Shown here piece after piece: positions 1-5,981 of a stretch of 7,433 nt of DNA. This DNA comes from UMGS1649 sp045652705 (GTDB taxonomy: Bacteria; Bacillota; Clostridia; TANB77; CAG-465): assembly GCA_045652705.1 (NCBI GenBank), contig JAZRUV010000030.1:1-7433 (forward strand). The letters run 5' to 3'. Both the position numbers and the translations under genes were made by a program. The notes under the pieces were generated by a model. The model was not told the DNA's origin. It made no database searches and worked only from the letters and a program-made list of their open reading frames with translations. Within the stretch, counting starts at the first letter, position 1. Each line of letters opens with the position of its first letter.

Positions 1-20
1 TCAAGAAGGGTGGTGATTAA

Positions 21-1295
21 ATGTTGCTGACTTTCAAGATGGACATAACAAAATTAAATGAGAAAGGGCTAAATATAATAAATGAGTTGGGATGGCATAT
101 AGAGAAAGTATATAATTCATTGTTATATGAAGTACGTGAAAACAAAAGATATATAGACTTAAGTAAAAGTTTGAATATTTTATCTAGTAAAGTATATATG
201 GAATATAGAAATACTAACTGGCATAGTAAATATTTACACTGTCATACATTGCAGCAAGTTATACTAAATGTAATTCAAAACTATAAATCATACGTGGGAT
301 TAAAAGAAATGTATGAAAAGGACAATAGTAGCTTAAAAGGCAAACCAAGACAACCTAGATACAAACATAATAATGATACAAAAGAAATAGTATTTACTAA
401 ATATGCAATAAGAATAGAAAATAACAAACTAAAATTATCTTTATCTAAAGAAATGCAGAGTAAGTTTCAAGTAAAGAGTTTAAATTTTTTAATAAGTAGT
501 AAATTAAAAAAGCTTGTAGATTTATCTAGTATAAAAATGATAAAGATAATTTTAGTTAAAGGTAAAGCAACAATGAGTATAATATACGAAAGACAAGTAG
601 AAGAACTACCTAAAGATTACAACAATATATGCGCTATAGACTTAGGCTTAAATAATATAGTAGCATTAACAAATAGAGCTAATACTAATACATTACTTAT
701 ATCCGGAAAAGAAGCAAAGTCTAAGAATAAGTATATTTTGGATAAAATAAAGCACTTACAGCAAATAAATATGAAAATGCTAAAGAATTCAAAAAAGCAT
801 AGAAACACTAAACAGATAAACAAATTGTATGAGTATAGACAAAACTATATAAAAACATTTATGCATAAAGTTTCTAAAATGGTTGTGGAGTACGCAATGA
901 GTAATAAATGCTCTAATATAATAGTTGGAGACTTAAAAGGAATAAAACAATATATGGACTATAACAAAGACTTTGTGCAGTTGCCATTGCAAATATTAGT
1001 ACAAATGATAGAATACAAAGCAAAACTAAAAGGAATAGGAGTAGTAAAAATAAGTGAAAGATATACATCAGGAATAAGTGCATTAGATAATGAAGAAATA
1101 ACGAAAGAAAACTATAACCCTAAAAGAAGAATTTGTAGAGGGTTGTTTATAACAAATAGTGGCAAGAAAGTAAACGCAGATATAAATGGAAGTTTAAATA
1201 TATTAAGAAAATATATAATAAATTATATTCCAAACCTAGAAATAGCGATGGATAATGGTCGAGAACAACGACCAATAAAGAAAAGGGTGGCCTAG
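21..1295 (+). CDS. tnpB: TnpB-like RNA-guided nuclease of an IS200/IS605/IS607-type element, RuvC-II Glu substituted
   Basis: TnpB proteins are RNA-guided DNA nucleases (ancestors of Cas12) that help IS200/IS605/IS607 elements persist; they are not the transposase itself. The 424-aa length is usual for the family. The N-terminal strand MLLTFKMDI and the helical region to about residue 200 fit the wedge/REC part. RuvC-I is AIDLGLNN (205-212, Asp207) and RuvC-III is NADINGS (385-391, Asp387). RuvC-II reads IIVGDLKGIK (300-309), so Gly303 stands where most members have the catalytic Glu. The block SERYTSG...RRICRGLF (345-376) replaces the usual CxxC...CxxC zinc ribbon, as in a zinc-finger-less branch of the family. 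The start at 21 has an upstream AAGGGTGG site; Met7 is an alternative but would cut the first beta strand. No tnpA lies in the window. The protein could be an active nuclease using another Glu (331 or 346), or a nuclease-dead relative. Family assignment is sure, activity is not. Confidence 0.93.
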   Translation: MLLTFKMDITKLNEKGLNIINELGWHIEKVYNSLLYEVRENKRYIDLSKSLNILSSKVYMEYRNTNWHSKYLHCHTLQQVILNVIQNYKSYVGLKEMYEKDNSSLKGKPRQPRYKHNNDTKEIVFTKYAIRIENNKLKLSLSKEMQSKFQVKSLNFLISSKLKKLVDLSSIKMIKIILVKGKATMSIIYERQVEELPKDYNNICAIDLGLNNIVALTNRANTNTLLISGKEAKSKNKYILDKIKHLQQINMKMLKNSKKHRNTKQINKLYEYRQNYIKTFMHKVSKMVVEYAMSNKCSNIIVGDLKGIKQYMDYNKDFVQLPLQILVQMIEYKAKLKGIGVVKISERYTSGISALDNEEITKENYNPKRRICRGLFITNSGKKVNADINGSLNILRKYIINYIPNLEIAMDNGREQRPIKKRVA

Positions 1296-1330
1296 GAATA
1301 GGTGGAAACTTAAATACAACATCTTTATAA
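1250..1330 (+). ncRNA. Candidate omega RNA region overlapping the tnpB 3' end
   Basis: In this family the guide RNA is encoded at the 3' end of tnpB and continues into the element's right end. Here the last tnpB codons hold a 6-bp hairpin TGGTCG/CGACCA (1256-1261 with 1269-1274, 7-nt loop), and the stop codon sits inside a small CCTA-GGAA-TAGG hairpin (1291-1302). Such folds across the stop codon suit an omega RNA scaffold. The guide would be the sequence just beyond the element's right end. That end cannot be fixed from one copy, so these limits are only indicative. Confidence 0.3.
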
Positions 1331-1357
1331 AAAAACCTAGACTATTTAAAGTCTAGG
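1329..1357 (-). terminator. Minus-strand intrinsic terminator between tnpB and uvrA
   Basis: A perfect 8-bp stem, CCTAGACT/AGTCTAGG (1336-1343 with 1350-1357), has a 6-nt loop. An A7 run (1329-1335) lies on its left, so on the minus strand the stem is followed by seven T. On the plus strand it is followed by GAGGG, so it is not a terminator for tnpB or uvrA. No minus-strand gene precedes it. It may belong to the right end of the tnpB element or block antisense transcription into tnpB. A second hairpin, GCGAA-TTTA-TTCGC (1362-1375), follows directly. Confidence 0.4.
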
Positions 1358-1397
1358 GAGGGCGAATTTATTCGCTTTGTTCTATATATTTTATTCT

Positions 1398-1403
1398 AGG
1401 AGG
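1398..1403 (+). promoter_or_regulatory. Ribosome binding site of uvrA
   Basis: A full-consensus AGGAGG lies 5 nt before the ATG at 1409 and decides the start. No convincing promoter or LexA-type operator is visible in the 113 bases between tnpB and uvrA, so uvrA may be transcribed from further upstream, through the tnpB element. Confidence 0.85.
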
Positions 1404-1408
1404 CTATT

Positions 1409-4231
1409 ATGCAAGATAAATTAATTGTAAAAGGTGCAAGAGAAAATAACCTTAAAAACATAGATTTAAAGATACCTAAAAACAGCTTGACTGTTTTTAC
1501 TGGGTTATCTGGTAGCGGGAAAACGTCTCTTGCTTTTGATACTATATATGCAGAAGGACAAAGAAGATATGTAGAAAGTCTTTCGTCTTATGCAAGGCAG
1601 TTTTTGGGAATAATGGAAAAACCTGATGTAGATAGTATTGATGGACTGTCTCCAGCTATTTCTATAGACCAAAAGACTACATCAAAAAATCCTCGTTCTA
1701 CAGTAGGGACTGTAACAGAGATTTATGATTACTTACGTCTTCTTTATGCTAAAATTGGCGTGCCATATTGTCCTAAATGTGGAAAGAAAATAACTATGCA
1801 AACAGTGGACCAAATAGTAGATCAAATAATGGAACTACAAGAAGGAACTAAAATTTTAGTTATGGCACCGGTGGTACGTGGTAAAAAAGGTGAGCATACA
1901 AAAATCTTAGATATGGCAATAAAAGAAGGCTACATACGTGCAAGAATTGATGGTGAGATTTTTGATTTATCTGAAGAACTACCAGAATTAGAAAAAACAA
2001 AAGCCCATACAATAGAAATTGTTGTAGATAGAATTGTTGTATCTGAAGCTATGCATTCGCGTTTGGCAGATTCAGTTGAGCTTTCAATGAAGCAAGCAAA
2101 CAACCTTGTCTTAGTAAGTGTAGTAGATGGGGAAGAGATGCTATTTTCGGGCAATTATTCTTGCCCAGATTGTAACATTTCAATTGAAGAGTTAACACCA
2201 AGAATGTTTTCTTTTAATACTCCATATGGAGCATGTCCTCACTGTACTGGTGTAGGAGAACTTTTAAAAATTGACCCAGATAGAATTGTATCGGATGAAA
2301 AGAAAAAGTTATCCGACCCATCATTATTCCATGCATGGGGAAGTAGTGGCGTAGATTCTGTAACGTTAATGTACATGAGGGGGTTGTGTGCACACTATGG
2401 TGTAGATATAGATACACCATTTAATAAAATACCAAAAGAATTTAAAGAAGTTCTGTTATATGGTTCGGGTGGTGAAATTATTAAATTTAAACACGAATCT
2501 AGGACTTTTACAAGAGACTTTGAAGCAGAATTTGAAGGCATTGTAAACATACTTGAGAGAAGATATAGAGAAACTAAATCGAGTGGAATGAGAAGCTTTT
2601 ATGAGTTATATATGAACACTATACCTTGTAAAGAGTGTAATGGGACAAGACTTAAAGATACTGTACTTGCTGTAAAGGTTGGAAAACTTAATATATATGA
2701 ACTAACTTGCCTCCCAGTAGCAGAAATAAAAGAATATATTAACAATCTACATTTAAGCCAAAAGAATCAAATGATAGCTGAACAAATAATAAAAGAGCTA
2801 AATAGTAGATTGGGATTTTTAATAGATGTAGGTTTAGACTATTTAACGCTTGCACGTAGTGCAGCTACATTGTCTGGTGGTGAGGCGCAAAGAATAAGAC
2901 TGGCAACTCAAATAGGTTCCGGGTTAACAGGTGTGTTATATATATTAGATGAACCAAGTATTGGTCTTCATCAAAGAGATAATGAAAAGCTATTAGCTTC
3001 ACTTAAGAAGATGAGAGATTTAGGAAACACATTAATTGTTGTAGAGCACGATGAGGATACAATGCGTACAGCAGATTATATAGTGGATATTGGACCCGGT
3101 GCGGGTGTTCATGGTGGAGAAGTGGTTTTCGCTGGAACGCCTGAAGAGATAATGAAATCTACTAAGAGCATTACAGGTAAATATTTAAGTGGAAAACTAA
3201 AAATTGAAGTGCCAAAGACAAGAAGAAGTTTAGACGGTAATAAGTTAAGTATAATAAAAGCAGAACAAAACAATTTGAAGAAAATAAATGTAGATATTCC
3301 ACTAGGAACAATTACTTGTGTTACAGGGGTATCTGGTTCTGGAAAGAGTTCTTTAATAAACGAAGTGTTATACAAATACACATCTCAGAAGATAAATAAG
3401 ACAAAAGCAAATCCTGGAAAGGTCAAAGAAATAAAGGGATTAGAGAATATAGATAAAGTTATAAACATTGACCAAACACCAATAGGTAGAACACCAAGGT
3501 CAAACGCTGCAACATATACTGGAATGTTTGATCATATACGTGACCTTTTTGCATCAACAAATGAGGCTAAGCTTAGAGGATATAACAAAGGAAGATTTAG
3601 CTTTAACGTTCCAGGCGGCAGATGTGAAGCGTGTTCTGGTGATGGAATAATTAAAATAGAAATGCAATTTCTATCCGATGTATTTGTTCCTTGTGAAGTG
3701 TGTAAAGGTAAAAGGTATAGTAGAGAAACATTAGAAGTTAAGTATAAAGGGAAAAATATAAGTGATGTACTGGAAATGACAGTAGAAGAGGCACTGGAAT
3801 TCTTTAAGAATGTTTCTCCTATAAAAAACAAACTACAAACACTTTATGATGTTGGTCTAGGATATATTAAAATAGGACAACCATCTACAACATTGTCCGG
3901 CGGAGAAGCGCAAAGAATAAAACTTGCAACAGAACTATCTAAACGTTCTACTGGTAAAACTTTATATATACTAGATGAACCAAGTACAGGACTTCATACA
4001 GCAGATGTACATAATTTAATAGAAATAATAAACAAACTTGTAGAAGGTGGAAATACAGCTGTAATTATTGAGCATAATTTGGACATTATTAAATGTGCAG
4101 ACTATATTATAGATTTAGGACCAGAAGGTGGTAAATTAGGCGGAAATATTGTTGTAACAGGTACTCCTGAAGAGGTAGCTAAGTGTAAAGAAAGCTATAC
4201 GGGTAAGTTTTTAAAACCACTTCTAAAATAA
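1409..4231 (+). CDS. uvrA: UvrABC excision nuclease subunit A (UvrA)
   Basis: UvrA is the cytoplasmic ATPase that, as a dimer with UvrB, scans DNA, recognises bulky lesions and loads UvrB for nucleotide excision repair. At 940 aa this copy is full length. Both ABC modules are intact: Walker A GLSGSGKTS (32-40) and GVSGSGKSS (640-648), signature LSGGEAQRI (488-496 and 829-837), Walker B YILDEPS (511-517 and 853-859), and the switch histidines in VVEHDED and IIEHNLD. Zinc-binding cysteines are all present: C121/C124 with C407/C410 in the first ABC module, C252/C255/C276/C279 in the insertion domain, and C739/C742/C762/C765 in the second module. The UvrB-binding region (about 130-245) is also present. 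An AGGAGG site and the expected N-terminus support the start. uvrB and uvrC, often neighbours in Firmicutes, are not in the window. A strong hairpin closes the unit 55 bases downstream. No SOS box was found. Identification is certain. Confidence 0.99.
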   Translation: MQDKLIVKGARENNLKNIDLKIPKNSLTVFTGLSGSGKTSLAFDTIYAEGQRRYVESLSSYARQFLGIMEKPDVDSIDGLSPAISIDQKTTSKNPRSTVGTVTEIYDYLRLLYAKIGVPYCPKCGKKITMQTVDQIVDQIMELQEGTKILVMAPVVRGKKGEHTKILDMAIKEGYIRARIDGEIFDLSEELPELEKTKAHTIEIVVDRIVVSEAMHSRLADSVELSMKQANNLVLVSVVDGEEMLFSGNYSCPDCNISIEELTPRMFSFNTPYGACPHCTGVGELLKIDPDRIVSDEKKKLSDPSLFHAWGSSGVDSVTLMYMRGLCAHYGVDIDTPFNKIPKEFKEVLLYGSGGEIIKFKHESRTFTRDFEAEFEGIVNILERRYRETKSSGMRSFYELYMNTIPCKECNGTRLKDTVLAVKVGKLNIYELTCLPVAEIKEYINNLHLSQKNQMIAEQIIKELNSRLGFLIDVGLDYLTLARSAATLSGGEAQRIRLATQIGSGLTGVLYILDEPSIGLHQRDNEKLLASLKKMRDLGNTLIVVEHDEDTMRTADYIVDIGPGAGVHGGEVVFAGTPEEIMKSTKSITGKYLSGKLKIEVPKTRRSLDGNKLSIIKAEQNNLKKINVDIPLGTITCVTGVSGSGKSSLINEVLYKYTSQKINKTKANPGKVKEIKGLENIDKVINIDQTPIGRTPRSNAATYTGMFDHIRDLFASTNEAKLRGYNKGRFSFNVPGGRCEACSGDGIIKIEMQFLSDVFVPCEVCKGKRYSRETLEVKYKGKNISDVLEMTVEEALEFFKNVSPIKNKLQTLYDVGLGYIKIGQPSTTLSGGEAQRIKLATELSKRSTGKTLYILDEPSTGLHTADVHNLIEIINKLVEGGNTAVIIEHNLDIIKCADYIIDLGPEGGKLGGNIVVTGTPEEVAKCKESYTGKFLKPLLK

Positions 4232-4286
4232 TTAATAGATATAATTATATTAATAATATATTAGTATATAATTAAATTAGAAAATT

Positions 4287-4322
4287 AGAATACTGAGTTA
4301 GTAAAATCTAACTCAGTATTCT
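4287..4322 (+). terminator. Terminator hairpin after uvrA, possibly bidirectional
   Basis: A 15-bp perfect stem (4287-4301 with 4308-4322; core ACTGAGTTAG/CTAACTCAGT) has a 6-nt TAAAAT loop. The T tract after it on the plus strand is weak (TTGTATACTTTG). On the minus strand the following bases (TAATTTTCTAATTT) are T-rich, so it may also stop transcripts leaving the insertion sequence toward uvrA. The 55 bases between uvrA and the stem are AT-only and show nothing else. Confidence 0.75.
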
Positions 4323-4350
4323 TGTATACTTTGTCGAAATATGGTAAAAT
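4322..4350 (+). promoter_or_regulatory. Putative sigma-A promoter with a Spo0A box in the spacer
   Basis: TTGTAT (4322-4327) and TAAAAT (4345-4350) are separated by 17 nt, a good vegetative promoter arrangement. The spacer holds TGTCGAA (4332-4338) within TTTGTCGAAAT, an exact match to the known 0A box of Spo0A. A box between -35 and -10 suggests repression by Spo0A-P, by inference. The start point would fall at about 4357, exactly where the insertion sequence begins, so the promoter has probably been cut off from the gene it served, possibly the one at 5982. Confidence 0.4.
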
Positions 4351-4353
4351 ATT

Positions 4354-4368
4354 ATTGTAGGGAGACTA
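4354..4368 (+). repeat. Inverted repeat, transposase-distal end of the IS110 element
   Basis: ATTGTAGGGAGACTA matches the complement of 5803-5817 at 13 of 15 bases. It overlaps the outward -10 box TACAAT read on the minus strand. Confidence 0.6.
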
Positions 4369-4383
4369 ACTATATGATGTCAA
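4354..4383 (-). promoter_or_regulatory. Outward-facing promoter at the right end of the IS110 element
   Basis: On the minus strand TTGACA (4383-4378) is followed by an 18-nt spacer and TACAAT (4359-4354), nearly consensus sigma-70/sigma-A. It points out of the element downstream of the transposase. In IS110 elements such an end promoter becomes productive in the excised circle, where the right end abuts the left end and drives the guide RNA and transposase. In the inserted state it would transcribe toward the 4287-4322 hairpin and antisense to uvrA. Confidence 0.5.
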
Positions 4384-4442
4384 TAGAAAAGTCATGAATT
4401 TATTAAGAAAATATTTATGAGTAAAAAAGAGTATGCTAACGC

Positions 4443-4475
4443 ACAGGTGTCATCATAAACTTTTTAAACACCTGT
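4443..4475 (-). other. Stem-loop in the 3' noncoding part of the IS110 element
   Basis: An 8-bp perfect stem ACAGGTGT/ACACCTGT (4443-4450 with 4468-4475) with a 17-nt loop lies between the transposase stop and the right end. IS1111-subgroup elements encode their guide (seek) RNA on this side, so it is an alternative site for it. It could equally be a plain terminator of the transposase transcript, although it lacks a T tract. Confidence 0.35.
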
Positions 4476-4505
4476 AAGTAGTATCGTATGCACATTGAAA
4501 ATTTG

Positions 4506-5670
4506 TTAACTTAGATTGAATGTAGTATTTTCAGTAAGTATTTTAAAAATTATACGTATTAGTTTATGAGAAACGTGTCCAACTGCATTCAAATGAGATT
4601 TGCCCTGTATCATTTTTGTGGTATAATAATTATGGAAGGTGTCGTTATGCCAAATAATTAAGCTAGCTGCTCTAAGTATTGCATAACGCAAATATTTAGA
4701 ACCGCGTTTAGATATTTTAGTATTAGTAGCTGTAAAGCTACCAGATTGTCTAACTGACGGGTCTAAACCAGAGTAAGCAAGTAATTTGGTTGCGGATTCA
4801 AAGCGAGTGACATCGCCAATTTCGCTAACAATAATAGCACCTAGCCAAGTACCAATACCTGGAATAGAACAAATTGGGGTGTTCAGTTGTTCCATAATAT
4901 TGGCAATGTCTTTTTTGAGCAAATCTCTTTGTTTTTGAAACATTTGGATTTGCTCAATTAACATTTTAATTTGAGTACCGTAAAGCAAGGTTGTCCATAG
5001 CAATAGAATTTTTTGCTAACTGTTTAAGTGAGATAGCGGTAGCTTGTTTAAAATGACCTCGAGAAGCTTTAGTTAAAATGTTTGTTAATGTATCAATTCT
5101 AACATTTGCTATTTCTTTTGCTGTTGAAAATTTAGCTAGTAATGAATAACATGATTTAGAATGTATATTGTCATTAAAGAAATTTTCAAGCTCAGGAAAA
5201 ACCACATCTAAACAAGTAGTGAGTTGTATTTTAGCTTTGGACTGAGAGCGTATAACATCAAATTGAAATCTACAGAGAGTTTTTAGTTTAATTATCAAAA
5301 CATCTCTTTGAGTAATTAAAGTATAATGACCTAACATTAAGCATTGAGCTATTAGATAAGTATCTATCTTATCATTTTTAGTTTTTCTAATGTTAGAAGA
5401 TCTCAAGGAATCTGTTTGTATAGGATTAATCTTACCAATTTTAAATCCTTTAGTAAAAAGAAATTCTGTAAGATTATCTCCATATATTCCTGTAGATTCT
5501 AATCCTACTATTAAATTGGATAAATCATAATCTTTGAAGGTGTTAATAAATAAATTAAAACCCGCTTTATCATTTGTGAATTTAAAAGGCTTAATAAGTA
5601 CTTCACCATCTGAGTTAACGGCAGATGCAAAGTGATTGTTTTTGGCGATATCTACGCCGATGAAAATCAT
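4506..5670 (-). pseudogene. IS110-family DEDD transposase/recombinase, split by a frameshift
   Basis: IS110 transposases are RNA-guided recombinases that join element and target through a DEDD RuvC-like domain plus a serine-bearing Tnp domain. The first reading frame (5670-4966, 234 aa) starts MIFIGVDIAK after an AAAGGAG site (5687-5681). It has the DEDD residues Asp7, Glu58 (GLESTGIYG), Asp100 and Asp103 (KNDKID), then a helical region. The second frame (5003-4506, 165 aa) carries the Transposase_20/IS116 domain: CSIPGIGTWLGAIIVSEIGD, then AYSGLDPSVRQSGSF with the likely nucleophile Ser in QSG, then KISKRGSKYLR and a C-terminal HKLIRIIFKIL. Together they give about 385 aa, the usual family length, with every block present in order. 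The split falls in the linker between the two domains, so one recent indel is the simplest explanation. Family members are normally a single ORF. Confidence 0.88.
4966..5003 (-). other. Frameshift zone in the IS110 transposase
   Basis: The two transposase frames overlap for 38 bases. The first ends ...MDNLALRYSN and the second runs ...LLYGTQIKMLIEQI, so continuity needs a +1 shift (skip one base) or the equivalent indel. A T3 run (CTTTAC on the minus strand) is a possible slip site but is short. The second frame has no ATG or ribosome site at its head (it would begin at a TTG), so independent translation is unlikely. Confidence 0.6.
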
Positions 5671-5701
5671 GAGTAATCATCTCCTTTAAATCAATTTTAA
5701 C

Positions 5702-5817
5702 ACTTGTGACAGTCCCACTAAGTTTCAGCTTTGTAACCTTGCTAGATATAAAGAGTCTATGCCCTATCTAACTAATAACCAATAAAACTAAAACTGTGGC
5801 AGTAATCTCCCTAGAAT
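5702..5817 (-). ncRNA. Candidate bridge RNA region upstream of the IS110 transposase
   Basis: IS110-group elements encode a bridge RNA in the left-end noncoding region before the transposase, and this stretch folds plausibly. Read on the minus strand, CCACAGTTT (5799-5791) pairs with AAACT-TA-GTGG (5725-5715), with a 2-nt bulge, closing the domain. Inside, GTTAGAT (5772-5766) pairs with ATCTAGC (5747-5741) around an 18-nt loop. A third hairpin, ACTTAGTG/CACAAGT (5723-5716 with 5708-5702), has a 7-nt loop and competes for the same GTGG. These are hand-drawn pairings without covariation. The RNA could instead lie on the 3' side of the transposase. Confidence 0.35.
5803..5817 (-). repeat. Inverted repeat, transposase-proximal end of the IS110 element
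   Basis: Read on the minus strand this is ATTCTAGGGAGATTA, partner of 4354-4368 (13 of 15). It lies about 135 bases upstream of the transposase start. Confidence 0.6.
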
Positions 5818-5819
5818 AG

Positions 5820-5981
5820 TCTAGCTATAAGGTTTATAGAAAAAGTCCACAGTGTTAATATAAATATTTTATCACGGAAGTGATAATAAGTAAAAAGGTA
5901 CTACTAAACCTATCAATAATTAGTAGAGAAAGGAAATAATATAGTAATTTTTTACTTTACTATATTATACAAGGTTTTGTT
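5820..5981 (+). other. Hairpin-rich leader before the 423-aa gene
   Basis: Four perfect stem-loops follow one another: CTATAA-GGT-TTATAG (5825-5839); TTATCAC-GGAA-GTGATAA with a GNRA-type loop (5869-5886); CTACTAA/TTAGTAG around 12 nt (5901-5926); and a 12-bp all-but-AT stem (5936-5947 with 5957-5968) just before the ribosome site. No confident promoter is visible; TTTATA-17-TAATAT (5833-5861) is a weak candidate. No known riboswitch class was recognised. It may be a structured 5' UTR now separated from its original promoter by the insertion sequence. Confidence 0.35.

Larger units (their letters stand above)
4359..5819 (-). mobile_element. IS110-family insertion sequence (IS1111-like ends), about 1.46 kb, frameshifted
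   Basis: The element consists of an IS110-type transposase gene with about 150 noncoding bases on each side. A 15-bp imperfect inverted repeat (13/15 identical) frames it: ATTGTAGGGAGACTA at 4354-4368 and the complement of ATTCTAGGGAGATTA at 5803-5817. The boundaries are inferred by assuming a CT core dinucleotide (AG on the plus strand, at 4359-4360 and 5818-5819), as known for members such as IS621. The repeats then sit slightly inside the ends and asymmetrically, which is typical of the IS1111 subgroup. Length and lack of an obvious target duplication fit the family. The empty site would read ATTATTGTAGTCTAGC. The copy is probably immobile by itself because the transposase is frameshifted. 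Exact ends need another copy or an empty site. Confidence 0.75.

Noticed and set aside
617..823. Minus-strand open frame of 68 aa rich in Phe and Ile
   Set aside because: Antisense to conserved tnpB motifs, including RuvC-I; no independent support.
1336..1357. Terminator of tnpB or attenuator of uvrA on the plus strand
   Set aside because: No T tract follows on the plus strand; the T7 lies only on the minus strand.
1364..1373. GAATTTATTC as a LexA operator for uvrA
   Set aside because: It lacks the GAAC-N4-GTTC core of Gram-positive LexA boxes and is better explained as the stem of the 1362-1375 hairpin.
1930..3831. Several minus-strand open frames (68-99 aa) inside uvrA
   Set aside because: They are antisense shadows of a fully conserved uvrA frame, with no ribosome sites or recognisable domains.
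5793..5853. ACTGTGG/CCACAGT 7-bp inverted repeat enclosing two hairpins
   Set aside because: It spans the inferred edge of the IS110 element, so its arms have different origins; probably chance, though it would matter if the element ended further right.
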